A stretch of 64,000 nucleotides of DNA from Diphasiastrum complanatum (taxonomy: Eukaryota > Streptophyta > Lycopodiopsida > Lycopodiales > Lycopodiaceae). Positions 1 to 9,652 of the stretch are shown here, piece after piece (positions within the stretch are counted from its first letter, which is position 1; each line of letters opens with the position of its first letter). The DNA is taken from NCBI GenBank assembly GCA_029204225.1, contig CM055095.1, forward strand, positions 48,437,364 through 48,501,363, given 5' to 3'. A program made the position numbers and the translations under genes. The notes beneath the pieces were generated by a model that worked only from the letters and a program-made list of their open reading frames with translations, was not told where the DNA came from and made no database searches.

Positions 1-339
1 CAAGGTCGCTTTTCAAAATAATCATGGCAAACCCTGGACATTAAAACAAAGATAATGTGCTTAGGCCTTAAAATTAGGTTAAACAATTGAGAAAAACACA
101 TCCACTCTCATGATTCACCATAATGCTACAAACTTATCAAACACACCATGTCATGCTTGAAACGAAATTTGATATGTTGTCGAAGAAATTGTCCATGCCT
201 AGACCTGAAACATGACAGTTGTGCATACTAAAACGTGGCACTAAAACTGTTGATAGCCCTAGACCAATGCTTTGCCTCATGTGCCAAGGATTTGTGCCAT
301 TTTAAATGTACCAAACGGATTCATAACCTTCCTCCCCCC

Positions 340-566
340 TTAAAACAAAATTCCTTCTATAGGGAGCAATCCACGCAGTTTTTGTTTTAGATCTTCCTCT
401 TTCTCCCAAGTGTCCTCATCATTCAACTTGACTTTCCAATGAACTATGTATAAACAATTGTATGATTACAAAGTAGTAAGTTGATGTTGCCATCTGACTA
501 TCACTTTCTCTACTTCATTTGGTACAAAGGGTATCAGATCCTCTGATGTTGGGGATGGCTATGATG
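340..566 (-). pseudogene. C-terminal pol/chromodomain remnant of a Ty3/gypsy chromovirus
   Basis: Read on the minus strand this stretch encodes a degraded end of a chromovirus polyprotein. A chromodomain-like core is visible as YIVHWKVKLNDEDTWEKEEDL, followed by LLPIEGILF and a stop at 340-342. Chromodomains of these elements read roughly Y-L-V-x-W-K-G ... TWE-x-x-E-x-L, so the fit is good. One in-frame stop lies near the middle. A purine-rich tract (AAGGGGGGAGG on the minus strand, 331-341) follows the stop, as a polypurine tract should before a 3' LTR, which would run off the left edge of the window. A primer-site-like sequence lies only a few bases upstream, so nearly all internal sequence is missing. 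Confidence 0.6.
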
Positions 567-574
567 AATTATCA

Positions 575-586
575 GCTCTGATACCA
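575..586 (-). other. Met-tRNA-type primer binding site of an LTR element
   Basis: The minus strand reads TGGTATCAGAGC, the common plant LTR-element primer site complementary to initiator Met tRNA. Three bases away, at 590, a TGTGGGG start fits the edge of an LTR extending to the right. The far edge of that LTR could not be fixed. Confidence 0.6.
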
Positions 587-589
587 CTT

Positions 590-1868
590 TGTGGGGAAAC
601 TTCTTAAACGAAGTCCCAACCAACATGAGAAAGACAATGAATACTATGAAGAACAGTGAGAACTGTGTTAAGGAGGATCGTGGATTACTTAGAGAATGGA
701 AATTAGAGAACTGTTCAGTTTGCGTTGAATACGATTATCAGTGTAGGAGTCTTAGACTACCATGAAGAGAGATTGCAGAAACAATTAGGCGTCTGTGACA
801 GCCATGCAATTCTCTGATACTAATATTCTGATACAAAGAAATGTTAAGTACAATTAGGCATCAAAGACAGCCATACATTTCTCTGTTATGATACTATTTC
901 AAAGGAAGAGTGAAAGTTAATGAACATTCAACAAGAATGCAAATGTGGACTTGGATAGCCTATGGACTATTGCCATGTGGCACATGCGCATTTTGGCAAA
1001 TTTGCATGTGCCATGGGCACTGCATCTAGGAAACAGCTTATGGCCTTCAGTAGTTCAAAGTGACTTAGAATCTTTCAAAATCTCAAGGTAGACCCAATTT
1101 TTGACCGCAAAACCCCTTGGTGAATGGCTTTTACCTAGTGCTACTTGCGATGCTTGGTTGATATGACTTGTTTGGGATCACTGTGATAATACATATTGTT
1201 AGTTTTGGCGATGCTACTAGTTCAGTTGTGTATAGTACTCCTATTATGACATGCTCTAACTATGATGCTTTCTTTGACATTGCTCTTTGGCCTTTCTAGG
1301 ATCCAACTTTATATGATGACTCTATTGTTGTTGTTTCTACCATGGTACATGATAGTGTTCCACTCATTCTACACATGTTTCTTATGTGGAATGATAGCTC
1401 TAATCAGGTTTGTTTTTTTAACTCAACATTTCTTTTGTATTTAGGGGTCTACTTTCATGATGCCATTGATCCAATTGAGTTCTAGGCTATATGGTATATT
1501 GCTCCTACATCTTGTACTTTCATAGCTTCCACAATGGTACATGACCCCTTATGGGACATTCTACATGTTGGTGTCTCAGTAGTATTGCAATAGCCACTCC
1601 TTTAGTACAACATTTGCAGTTGAAGCAATCCTAATATCCTAAGTTGCCTCAGAACAACATTTCACAACATGGGAACAAAAAAAAACCCAATTTTTATTTA
1701 TTTATAGCTAATAAAACCCTATTAGGAGACATGGAAATCTAGGAAATTTTGATGCACGCAACGCATCTATGTCATGCCTCGAGTTAGTGACTCCTTGTCA
1801 TGCCTTCTCAGTGATATCAAAGCCAAAGCTTGCAAGTTAAAAATCTAGAGTGTCAAATCAAGCCTCAT
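590..1868. other. Probable LTR followed by unassigned AT-rich sequence
   Basis: No gene is recognised. The left part is probably the LTR that belongs to the primer site at 575. It contains a diverged tandem duplication of about 45 bp (near 780-825 and 850-900, both with ACAATTAGGC and GACAGCCAT). From about 1220 to 1620 a coding-like stretch repeats the words ACCATGGTACATGA and ACAATGGTACATGA, but it has no recognisable domain. Confidence 0.35.
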
Positions 1869-2289
1869 GTCGAGGCATACATTCAAGGTTGTGCACAATG
1901 CCAGTATAATAAAGCAGAAAGACTCAAAGTAGCGGCTCTGCTACATCCTTTGAAAATTCCCAACAAGAAATGAGAAAGTCTTTCAATGGATTTTGTGACT
2001 GGACTCTCTAAAACCGGGAAGGGTCACAATGCCATTTAGGTGGTGGTTGATAGGCTAACTAAAATGGCGCAAGTTATACAAACTAAATCAACTATCAAGG
2101 CATTGAACTAGCATAGCTTTTTGTTGCCGAATGATATTGTTAGTGACTGTGACTCCAAATTCACTAGCAAGTTCTAGCAATTAGTTTTTGATAAACTTGA
2201 AACAACTCTTAGTCTTAGTTCTTCAGATCATCCCCCTCACCCAGAATCTGATGGGCAGACATTGGAAGATATGCTTAGAGCATATGTGT
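1869..2289 (+). pseudogene. Ty3/gypsy chromovirus integrase remnant
   Basis: One reading frame over about 140 codons matches the end of the zinc-binding region and the catalytic core of a chromovirus integrase. In order it shows GCAQCQYNKAER, SMDFVTGLSKTGKGHNAI, VVVDRLTKMAQ, DIVSDCDSKFTSKF and PPHPESDGQT. The first two catalytic acidic residues (DFVTG and the Asp of VSDCDSKF) are still visible. The region where the catalytic Glu should sit is degraded (QTLEDM in place of the usual QTERxN). Four in-frame stops and the absence of flanking reverse transcriptase show it is dead. A polypurine tract and LTR-like start about 1 kb downstream (3264-3367) may be the end of the same element. Confidence 0.75.
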
Positions 2290-2318
2290 TCCAATGCAAC
2301 ATAGGCTACAATAGAGCG

Positions 2319-2459
2319 TGGTGATGGATTTGCCTTTTCGGGCATCCTTTTACTTCTCTTTGTAGTGATCATTAGCACGCATGATTTTGGGTCAAGTTTC
2401 CCATGTGTCTCATCATAAATGTGCGCATGGACATGACAACCCAATACTCTCAATTGTGA
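2319..2459 (-). pseudogene. Ty1/copia integrase C-terminal scrap
   Basis: On the minus strand the frame reads QLRVLGCHVHAH, then DETHGKLDPKSC. This is the conserved segment just after the copia integrase core (usually HLRVFGCxAYxHVPxExRxKLDxKS). It is about 45 codons long with no flanking copia sequence that I can recognise, and it abuts the opposite-strand gypsy integrase remnant. It is a truncated insertion or a leftover. Confidence 0.5.
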
Positions 2460-3263
2460 ATCAAGAGAATTGAATCATCTAAATAACTAGACCAAAAATT
2501 TATCGAGTGGAAACTCAATGAAGTTGAATATGTTGATATGCTTGGACCATATGGTAGACACTGAGATTAAATAAGAGTTTTTTTTACTAATGACTAATTT
2601 TGTGTACAAATTTGGTCAAGGAGTAGCATGAATAGGAAATTTTCACCAATAATGGATAAGCATGTTATCTTGGTATAGTTCCAATATGCTTATGTATGGA
2701 CTTCTTTATTTGATTGCAATCGCTAATCTACGAATTAGAGAATACATTATCTAGTGATATCTAGTGATGCTTGATCTTTAGACTTTGAAAAGTTGTGGAT
2801 CAAAATGCATGGGGATACTTGTATTTCTCATTTCAGATGGATACTATGCATATCTCTAGAGTTAGACCTGATTAAATTAAAGCGATTGGAATTTGGAAGA
2901 TACCGTTTTCCATAAAACCCTAAGCTATCTATGATGGATTCAAGATGAAAACTTGAGTCAATTTTAAGGTCCAAGCTAGTACTTCTTAACGACAATCTTT
3001 GTTTGACCCGAGCCTTCGTGTAATGAATTATTCTAGACAATTAATATGAGAAAGATTTACTAATTTTTGAGGATGACCAATCCAAGTTCAGGAAAAACCA
3101 TTAGAGATCCTTTATATCTAGAAGTACAAGATCAAAGGGAATGGTGATTGATGAATCACTTTCATTTTGTGTACTTGTCTAGATTGGTGGATGATAGTCA
3201 AAAGATGTTGATTTTTGCACGAGCTTGTGTATGACCTATACTGTGATAATTTATTTCCACAGA
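2460..3263. other. Unassigned intergenic sequence
   Basis: Short open frames occur on both strands, but I recognise no domain, RNA gene or clear repeat. Confidence 0.3.
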
Positions 3264-3367
3264 CAAAAAGGGGGAAAGTATGTAACATCCCTAATCGACT
3301 AGGGTTATGTTGGGGTTGCTTCAATGTAATTAGCTAGAGCCTAGGATAACTTAGTTGATATAGGACC
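3264..3367 (+). repeat. Polypurine tract and first bases of a gypsy 3' LTR
   Basis: AAAAAGGGGGAAAG ends just before TGTAACATCC at 3281, the usual arrangement of a polypurine tract followed by the TG that opens a 3' LTR. About 87 bp of LTR follow before the sequence switches to an inverted copy of the copia-1 LTR tail at 3368. The element is in the same orientation as the integrase remnant at 1869. Confidence 0.45.
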
Positions 3368-3525
3368 TGTAGGAAAGCAAGAGACAAGTCACCAAGATCT
3401 AGTTATCAATCGATCTCCACAAGAAACAAGAGAGAAGAGGCTGGGCGCCCAGCCTCTTCTCTCTTGTTTCTTGTGGAGATCGATTGATAACTAGATCTTG
3501 GTGACTTGTCTCTTGCTTTTCTACA
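3368..3525. repeat. 158-bp near-perfect palindrome of a copia LTR tail
   Basis: Two 79-bp arms meet between 3446 and 3447 inside GGGCGCCC and match at 78 of 79 positions by eye. The right arm is the last 79 bp of the copia-1 5' LTR, ending in CTACA directly before the primer site. The left arm is the same tail in reverse, beginning TGTAGG. No primer site follows the left arm, so it is a fragment and not a second full LTR. Confidence 0.9.
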
Positions 3526-3537
3526 TGGTATCAGAGC
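3526..3537 (+). other. Copia-1 primer binding site
   Basis: TGGTATCAGAGC directly follows the CA that ends the 5' LTR. It is complementary to the 3' end of initiator Met tRNA, the usual primer of plant copia elements. It is followed by a roughly 700-bp leader with three GGAGGGYGCCC-like words (near 3680, 3783 and 3870). Confidence 0.85.
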
Positions 3538-4238
3538 TACCGGATCTGCAACAAGCTTGTTTGTTGGCGCCCTACCAGAAGAGGAGCTTCTCTGCTTTTG
3601 GTTGTGAAATTTCAGCATCTTGCTGATCTTTTCAAGTGGAGTTTGGATCAGCTTTTTTGTCTCTTTTCAAGTTGAAGGAGGGCGGCCATCAGAGATCTTG
3701 GAGGAGCAATTTTTGGCACCCAAAAATCAGAATCTCAAATCTGATTTTTATGCAACCAGTTTTCAGCAAGTTTTGTTTGGAGGAGGGTGCCCAAAAATCT
3801 GCAACTGATTTTTGGTTGTGGTGTCTCCCTATCTTGCTGTTTTTGTTTTCAGGTTTGCAATTGTGTAGGAGGGCGCCCAAAATTCAGCAAACCCTATTCA
3901 GGGTTAGGTCAACTTGTGGCTAAAAATTTGCAAATTCTCAGCAAGTAGTAGGGTGCTTTCAACAGCCCTATTGGAGTGTGTGTTGATCACACTATTTGGC
4001 TTCCTAATTGGGTTTCGGTGTAGGCTTCAATCGAAGCTAACCTAATTTTCAAGAAGCTGGTTTTTTTGTGCAGAAAGACAGCCATCTATCCATTATCTTC
4101 TGGGCACTTTGGTTGCAGATTGAAAGATATCTTGTGCTCCTACTTTCAGCTCTTTGTTTGCTGCAAATTTTTGAGTAGATTTGGTTGTGGAAAGACTCAC
4201 TTTCCTATCTACTACAAGCTGAAATTTTGTTGGAGGTA

Positions 4239-5620
4239 ATGGCTAAAGAATCGGAAGCTATCGGTTGGATGGCACAAGCTACTCCTTGTGGAGTTACATG
4301 ATGAAGAATCTTCTCATAGCGAAAGGGCTGTGGGATTTGGTCAATGGTGATGAGGAAAGGCCTCCGTCTTTGGCACCTCCTACACCTCGTGGATCATCAT
4401 CATCAACATCATCTTCTCCATCTTCGGAAGAACAAAAGAAGTGGGATAGAAGGGATGCACAAGCACATTCTATGGTTGCTCTTGCTGTGAAAAGATCTAT
4501 CTTATCTCATACTAGGTCTTGTAAGACACCTAAAAGTGCGTGGGATACACTTTATACTATGTATAGAGTCAAAAATCCGGTAAGAGTGGTGTATCTCATA
4601 AATCAGCTTTCTTTGTTGAAGATGCAAGAAGGGGATCAAGTGACCAATCACTTGACGAAGATCAAGGATCTTCGTGAGGAGCTTCTCAATATTGATAAGA
4701 TAATTGAGGATGCTCAATTTGTTTCCATTACTCTCAACTCATTACCTTCATCTTATCTTCCATTTGTTTCATCTTTGAGTATCTCTCTTAGGGGACAGCA
4801 ACTCTCCTTTGATGAACTTGTTGGGCTGCTTCTTCAAGAGGAGCAAACGAGGCAAAACTTTGCGGGTGACACTCAACAAGATCAAGATTTCTTCACGAAA
4901 GGCAAGGGCAAAGGCAAGTCAAAAGGAAAGGGGAAGCCTCCTTCCAAGGATGAGCAAAAGCCCGTTGGAGGTCAAGATGTCAACACTCAAAAGAAGAAAG
5001 CAAAGTGCCATTATTGCAAAAGGTATGGGCACTTCATCAAGGATTGTAAGAAGAAGCTTGCGAAAGAGGAGAGTAAAGGAATTGATACTAGTGCTTCACT
5101 TGCTACTTTGGAGCAAGAGCTTGAAGCTAGTGGTGATCTCTTCAACCAAGACTATGCTTTTGTGTCTAATATTGCTTCTACTAGTACTAATACATCTATG
5201 AGGAATTCAGATTCTGTTTTGCAAGTTGCTGATTTTCAGCCCATTGAATGGGTGATTGATAGTGGTGCTACTCGTCATATGACTTCTCGCAAAGAAGCAT
5301 TTACTAAATTAGTAAAAGTGCCAAATGGAAGTAAGGCACAATGTGCGGATGATGCATCTTATTCTATTCATGGAATTAAAATTGTAGCCAGCATTTTGCC
5401 TAATGGGGAAGAAAAGTACATTAAGAATGTGTTTTATGTTCCGGGAATCAAGAAGAATCTTCTTTCGGTTTCAACTATGTTGAAGCAAGGACTAGTTCTT
5501 GAGTTCAAAGAAGATAAGTGTCTTGTCAAGGATCCTAAAAGATCACTCTTGATTATTGTTTCGGGAACGATGCATGCTGGCTTATTCATTATGGATACCT
5601 ATGAGCGACGAATCCTCTAC
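4239..5620 (+). pseudogene. Copia-1 gag and protease, broken
   Basis: The natural start is the ATG at 4239 (MAKESE), as in copia-2. About ten codons were lost soon after, throwing the frame off until LDGTSYSLW near 4265. The capsid region (UBN2/DUF4219 type) then runs open. It is followed by a lysine-rich linker and a CCHC zinc knuckle, CHYCKRYGHFIKDC (5006-5047), which binds RNA in this family. The aspartic protease motif DSGA is intact (Asp codon at 5258). A one-base shift near 5610 breaks the frame before the GAG-pre-integrase segment. Confidence 0.88.
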
Positions 5621-6356
5621 ATGTCTTGTTGCTTCTACATCACAATCATTGGAGTTGGCTGAATTGTGGCACGCAAGGTTTGGGCATCTCAACTTTGCAA
5701 GTTTGAAGAAGCTGAAGACATTTAATATGGTAGAAGACATTCCTACTATTGAGCAGCCGGAAGGGCATGTATGCGAGGGGTGCATACTTGGAAAGTTTCA
5801 AAGGAAACCTTTTCCAATTGATGGAACTATAAGGGTTCGTGATAAATTTGATTTGGTTCATAGTGATGTTTGTGGTCCAATGAGGACCGAATCCATTGGA
5901 AAGTGCATCTATTTTGTGACTTTTATTGATGACTTTTCTCGTTTTACATGGATCTATCCTATGAAGGCTAAATCGGAAGTTTTTCAGCGTTTCAAAGATT
6001 TGGTGGAAAATCAGTTTGGGCATTCTTTGAAGACCCTACGCACCGATCGAGGAGAGGAATACATTAAGAATACGTTCGGTGCATTTCTTCGAGAAAAGGG
6101 AATTCTACATCAAATGACAACTCCCTATACGCCTCAACAAAATGGTGTTGTCGAGCGAAAGAATGGCACACTTATGGAGATGGCCCGTTGCATGCTCAAA
6201 GCAAAGGGGCTGTCTCACAAGTTTTGGGCTGAAGCGGTTATAACGGCAGCATACATAAGCAATCGTTGTCCTACTAAAGCATTGAAAGTATTAACTCCTT
6301 ATGAAGTTTGGTATGGAAAGAAGCCTACAATCTCTCACTTTCGCATTTTTGGTTGA
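5621..6356 (+). pseudogene. Copia-1 integrase
   Basis: The frame begins with the GAG-pre-integrase zinc site: His in LWHARFGHLN and Cys in CEGCILGK. The core follows with its catalytic triad visible: Asp in VHSDVCGP (5865), Asp in RTDRGEEY (6045) and Glu in ERKNGTLME (6153). The reading ends at SHFRIFG and a stop at 6354-6356. The integrase C-terminal part that should follow is mostly deleted, and the sequence jumps to the low-complexity linker before reverse transcriptase. All core catalytic residues survive, but the protein could not be made as part of a polyprotein. Confidence 0.88.
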
Positions 6357-6584
6357 AACCAGTTTCGACCTGCCCAACACCTCATCAAGTTTAGAGCCTA
6401 ATGTTCATCAAGAACCGCCCGTTGCTCAAAATCAGCCTGTGCAGGAACTATTGGACAGCAAGGACCAGTTTTGGAAGATCTTAGATAGCCAAGTGCGGTG
6501 TCGGAGGATCTTGGACAGCAAATTGTAAGAAGAGACATGGCTGTTGGACAGCCCAAAACAGCCTCACGGTGGCTGTCGTAGACT

Positions 6585-8151
6585 TTGCGGGACAGCAAAG
6601 TAAGTTCATTTTATGATGGAAAGACACGTGCCTCTACAAAATCAGTGAACTATGCTGATTTTTCAGATTTTGCTCTTACATCTCATGGAGATATTGCAAA
6701 AGAACCTGATTTTTATGATCAAGCCAAGGGAGTAAAATGTTGGGAGGATGCGATGCAAGATGAGTATGACTCACTTATAAAAAACCAGATTTGGGTTCTT
6801 GTTGATCTTCCTCATAAGAAGTAGGCAATTGGTTCTAAATGGGTATACAAAATCAAGTATAAGGTAGATGGTACCATCGAAAGGTACAAGGCAAGGCTCG
6901 TTGCCAAAGGCTATGCTTAGCAAAAGGGGATTGATTATGAAGCGACTTTTTCTCCTACTACTCGGATGACTACCGTGAGGGTAGTAACCTCTTTGGCTGC
7001 CCAATTTGGTTGGCGTTTGCGGCAACTTGACATAAAGAAAGCATTCCTCAATGGTGATCTCAATGAGGAAGTGTACCTTCAACAACCTGCTGGTTTTTTT
7101 ATTGAAGGCCAAGAAGATAAAGTTTGTCTTCTCAAGAAGGCACTTTATGAACTGAAGCAAGCTCCGAGGATGTGGTATCAAAAGATACATGCCTACTTTT
7201 GTGATCGAGGGTTTACTAATAGGCCTAGCAAATCTACTCTTTATGTCAAGCATACTTCAGATTATATCATCATTATTTTGCTTTATGTTGATGATATTAT
7301 TATTACGGGAAGTAATGAGCTTGTACAAGAAGGGGCTGGAATTTTCATTTCTCAAAAACGCTACATTGGGCAGATTTTGAAGCGGTTCAAGATGGAAGAT
7401 TGCAAGCCGGTTCCTACACCTATGGAGACAGGTCTGAAATTAAGTAGTCAAGGTGATGGAATCATTTGACACTACTTTATATTGTCAAGCTATTGGCTGT
7501 CTCATTTACCTATGTAATTCAAGACCGGACATTTCTTATAGTGTCTCACTCATGAGTCCATTCATGCATGCCCCGATGACATCACATTGGAAAGCGTTGA
7601 AGAGGATCTTTCGATATCTTCAAGGAACAAGAAGTCATGGACTGGTTTTTCATGCTTGTGATGATGCATGTTTGGTTGGTTTTAGTGACTCGGATTGGGG
7701 TGGAGATCAAGACACTAGACGCTCTACAAGTGGACATTGCTTTTTCTATGGAAATTTTGCAATTTCGTGGTCAAGTAAAAAGCAGCTCACTGTTGCTACT
7801 TCTTCTAGTGAGGCAAAATATAGAGCGATATTTTCAGCCACAACAGAGTGTTTATGGCTGAGAAGACTACTTGTTGACATGAAGTTTGGCAAGCCCTCAG
7901 CCACTCTTATCTTGAGTGATAGTCAAAGTGCTATTGCCATTGCACGGAATCCTGTTTTTCATGCGAGGACAAAGCACATCGAGATCCATTATCACTTTTT
8001 TCGGGAGAGACTTTATGATGGCGACATTTTGCTTGAATATTGTACTACGGAGGATAATGTTGTGGCCTCTTTACTAAGGCATTGCCTAGAGTCAGATTTG
8101 AAGCTTTATGCAAAGCTTTAAATTTGATACCACATGTTAGTTTTGTTACAT
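6585..8151 (+). pseudogene. Copia-1 reverse transcriptase and RNase H, broken
   Basis: The copia RT begins at WEDAMQDEYDSL. It has a TAG after LPHKK, another TAG in KGYA-stop-QKG, then the conserved QLDIKKAFLNGDL and the catalytic YVDDIIITG (YVDD at 7284-7295). About 30 codons are missing between SNELVQE and FISQKRYIG, and a frameshift follows near 7450. RNase H is largely open: SDSDWGGDQDTRRSTSG, SSSEAKYRA, SDSQSAI and HARTKHIEIHYHF. A one-base loss near 8065 shifts the last 28 codons; the proper frame then runs to a stop at about 8151. Confidence 0.88.
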
Positions 8152-8191
8152 AGTGAAGATTTCAGTTTTTTGCATTGTCATTTAAGGAGGG

Positions 8192-9027
8192 TGTTAGAAA
8201 TAAATGACTATGCTAAAGTTAATCCATAGGTTACTTTGACCCAAAAGGTCGAGATTTGTGTAACCATGGGTATTTAGTTATTTAGGCCATCTTAAGTTTG
8301 TCTTAAGTTTAGTTGGACCCAATTTTGGTCATGTACTGACCAAGGTTACACTCCGATTCGAACCGGCCGATTCGAACCGATTCTTCCCGGTTCGAACCGG
8401 CAGGCCAGGTTCGAATCGAAAAACGGTTCGAACCGAGAGAAAAAAAATTTCAAAACGTTTTTTTTTTACTTTTTGGGGTTTTTTTTTTTTTTTGCCTCAA
8501 ATCCGGTTCGAACCGAATTCCAGTTCGAACCGTGGTTCGATGCAACTATGGTATTGACTTGTGGATCCTTATGGGTCTAATTTTGTTTAGGGTCCCTATC
8601 TTGACTTTTGGGGGTGCCCTACATTTAGTAAGTGGTTAACCTTAGGGTTTGGTGGCATTTGGCCACATCCAAGTAGAGTACTTAGATGCTCATTGTGTAT
8701 TCCATTTTGAACAGTTTGGCTAAGCATTGCTCTTGTTGTTGTTTTCTCTCTCTCTCTCTTAGAGTTGGGAGCCCAGCCTCTTCTCTCTTGTTTTTTGTGG
8801 AGACTGATTGATAACTAGATCTTGGTGACTTGACTCTTGCTTTCCTACAGAGTATATGTTTGCTTATTGGTCACATTTTTTAGTTTGGCTAAGCATTGCT
8901 CTCCATTGCTTTTGTGGTGTTTTATCTCTCTCTCTCTTAGAGTTGGGCGCCCAGCCTCTTCTCTCTTGTTTCTTGTGGAGATTGATTGATAACTAGATCT
9001 TGGTGACTTGACTCTTGCTTTCCTACA
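8192..9027 (+). repeat. Copia-1 3' LTR with an internal tandem duplication
   Basis: It begins TGTTAGAAATAAATGAC after the polypurine tract and ends ...CTTTCCTACA. The end sequence occurs twice, at 8849 and 9027. The second copy is a tandem duplication of roughly 175 bp (about 8711-8849 and 8881-9027), each copy containing GTTTGGCTAAGCATTGCTC, a CT run, GCCCAGCCTCTTCTCTC and the terminal CTACA. Either copy could be the true LTR edge. A TTCGAACC-rich segment interrupts the LTR at 8345-8545 and is absent from the related copia-2 LTR. Confidence 0.8.
8345..8545. repeat. Palindrome-rich TTCGAACC cluster, possible small inserted element
   Basis: Eight copies of TTCGAA-centred words occur in about 200 bp, several as the full palindrome CGGTTCGAACCG, with an A/T-run spacer in the middle. 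The ends are weak inverted repeats: GTTACACTCCGATTCGAACC on the left against GTTGCATCGAACC read from the right. The related copia-2 LTR lacks it. GGTTCGAAnCC is also the B-box of tRNA genes, but no A-box or cloverleaf is present, so I do not call tRNA genes. Confidence 0.6.
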
Positions 9028-9041
9028 AGGAAATATTGTGG

Positions 9042-9652
9042 AAGTGGCAAGGCAAATGGGAGTGGTTCCACCAACCTCTACATGCTATGGCTTGCCTTCT
9101 TCACCCTCTATGGAGAAATAAAGAGTAGTTCCGTGATGCAGAGCTTCAACGGGGATGACGCACTTACATTGAGAGTGTCTATACCGATCCTGCAGTTCAA
9201 CATGCACTCAAGAATGATGTTAAAGTCTTCAAGTATGGTCCATGGATAATGCCACTCCTATACTGTTAGTAACCTGTAACTACATTTGTGATTTCGTCGA
9301 CTCTTTCTTAAAATGTTGCCATACAATGTTGAGTGCACGCTCGTCTCTCATGAATGAATTTCAATGTGTGTAGGTGTGAGCTAATAGACTTTGAGTGTCT
9401 AGGAGTGCTACTTTGAGAAGGACACTTGTAGCTTGTCTGTTGGTGGCAATTATGGCGGTGATGTTTTGGGGATACAAAAGCTTGCCATACACATTTTTTA
9501 ACACAAGTGCATGCAAAAGGAATTGGAGTCTATTCTCTCTTAGTCATTTGAAGAGGAGAAATAGACTCTCCATTACACAATTAGAAAGGTTGGTGTATGT
9601 GCACACTAACTTGCGGCTTCTGAAAAAGCTAAGGGAAATGAAGAAGCCATAA
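9042..9652 (+). pseudogene. hAT-family transposase C-terminal fragment
   Basis: The first part (9042-9269) reads PLHAMACLLHPLW, DAELQRG and YIESVYTDPAVQHAL, as in the segment before the dimerisation domain of plant hAT transposases. The second part contains GGDVLGIQKLAIHIF and then CKRNWSLFSLSHLKRRNRL and QLERLVYVHTNLRLL, the classical hAT C-terminal dimerisation motif (CERNWS ... H.KKRNRL ... LVFVHYNLRL). A frameshift lies near 9480, stops occur in the first part, and about 110 bp between the two parts are unassigned. The catalytic N-terminal half is not present to the left, where copia-1 begins, so copia-1 may have inserted into this transposon. Confidence 0.75.

Larger units (their letters stand above)
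3447..9027 (+). mobile_element. Copia-1: defective Ty1/copia LTR retrotransposon
   Basis: The element carries, in copia order, gag, protease, integrase, reverse transcriptase and RNase H. It starts with a 79-bp stub of the 5' LTR plus a Met-tRNA primer site. It ends with a polypurine tract (AAGGAGGG, near 8184) and a 3' LTR opening with TGTTAG at 8192. The 3' LTR shares an internal stretch (ATAGGTTACTTTGACCC and AAAGGTCGAGA) with the LTR of copia-2 at 35192-35659, and the gag proteins are clearly related, so the two belong to one family. Copia-1 has several frameshifts, stops and internal deletions. No target-site duplication can be checked because the 5' LTR is truncated and inverted. Confidence 0.9.

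Noticed and set aside
3620-3923. Plus-strand open frames in the copia-1 leader
   Set aside because: They lie in the untranslated leader and consist of repeated GGAGGGCGCCC-type words with no domain.
8345-8545. Possible tRNA genes, from repeated GGTTCGAACC
   Set aside because: Only the B-box-like word is present. There is no A-box, acceptor pairing or cloverleaf.
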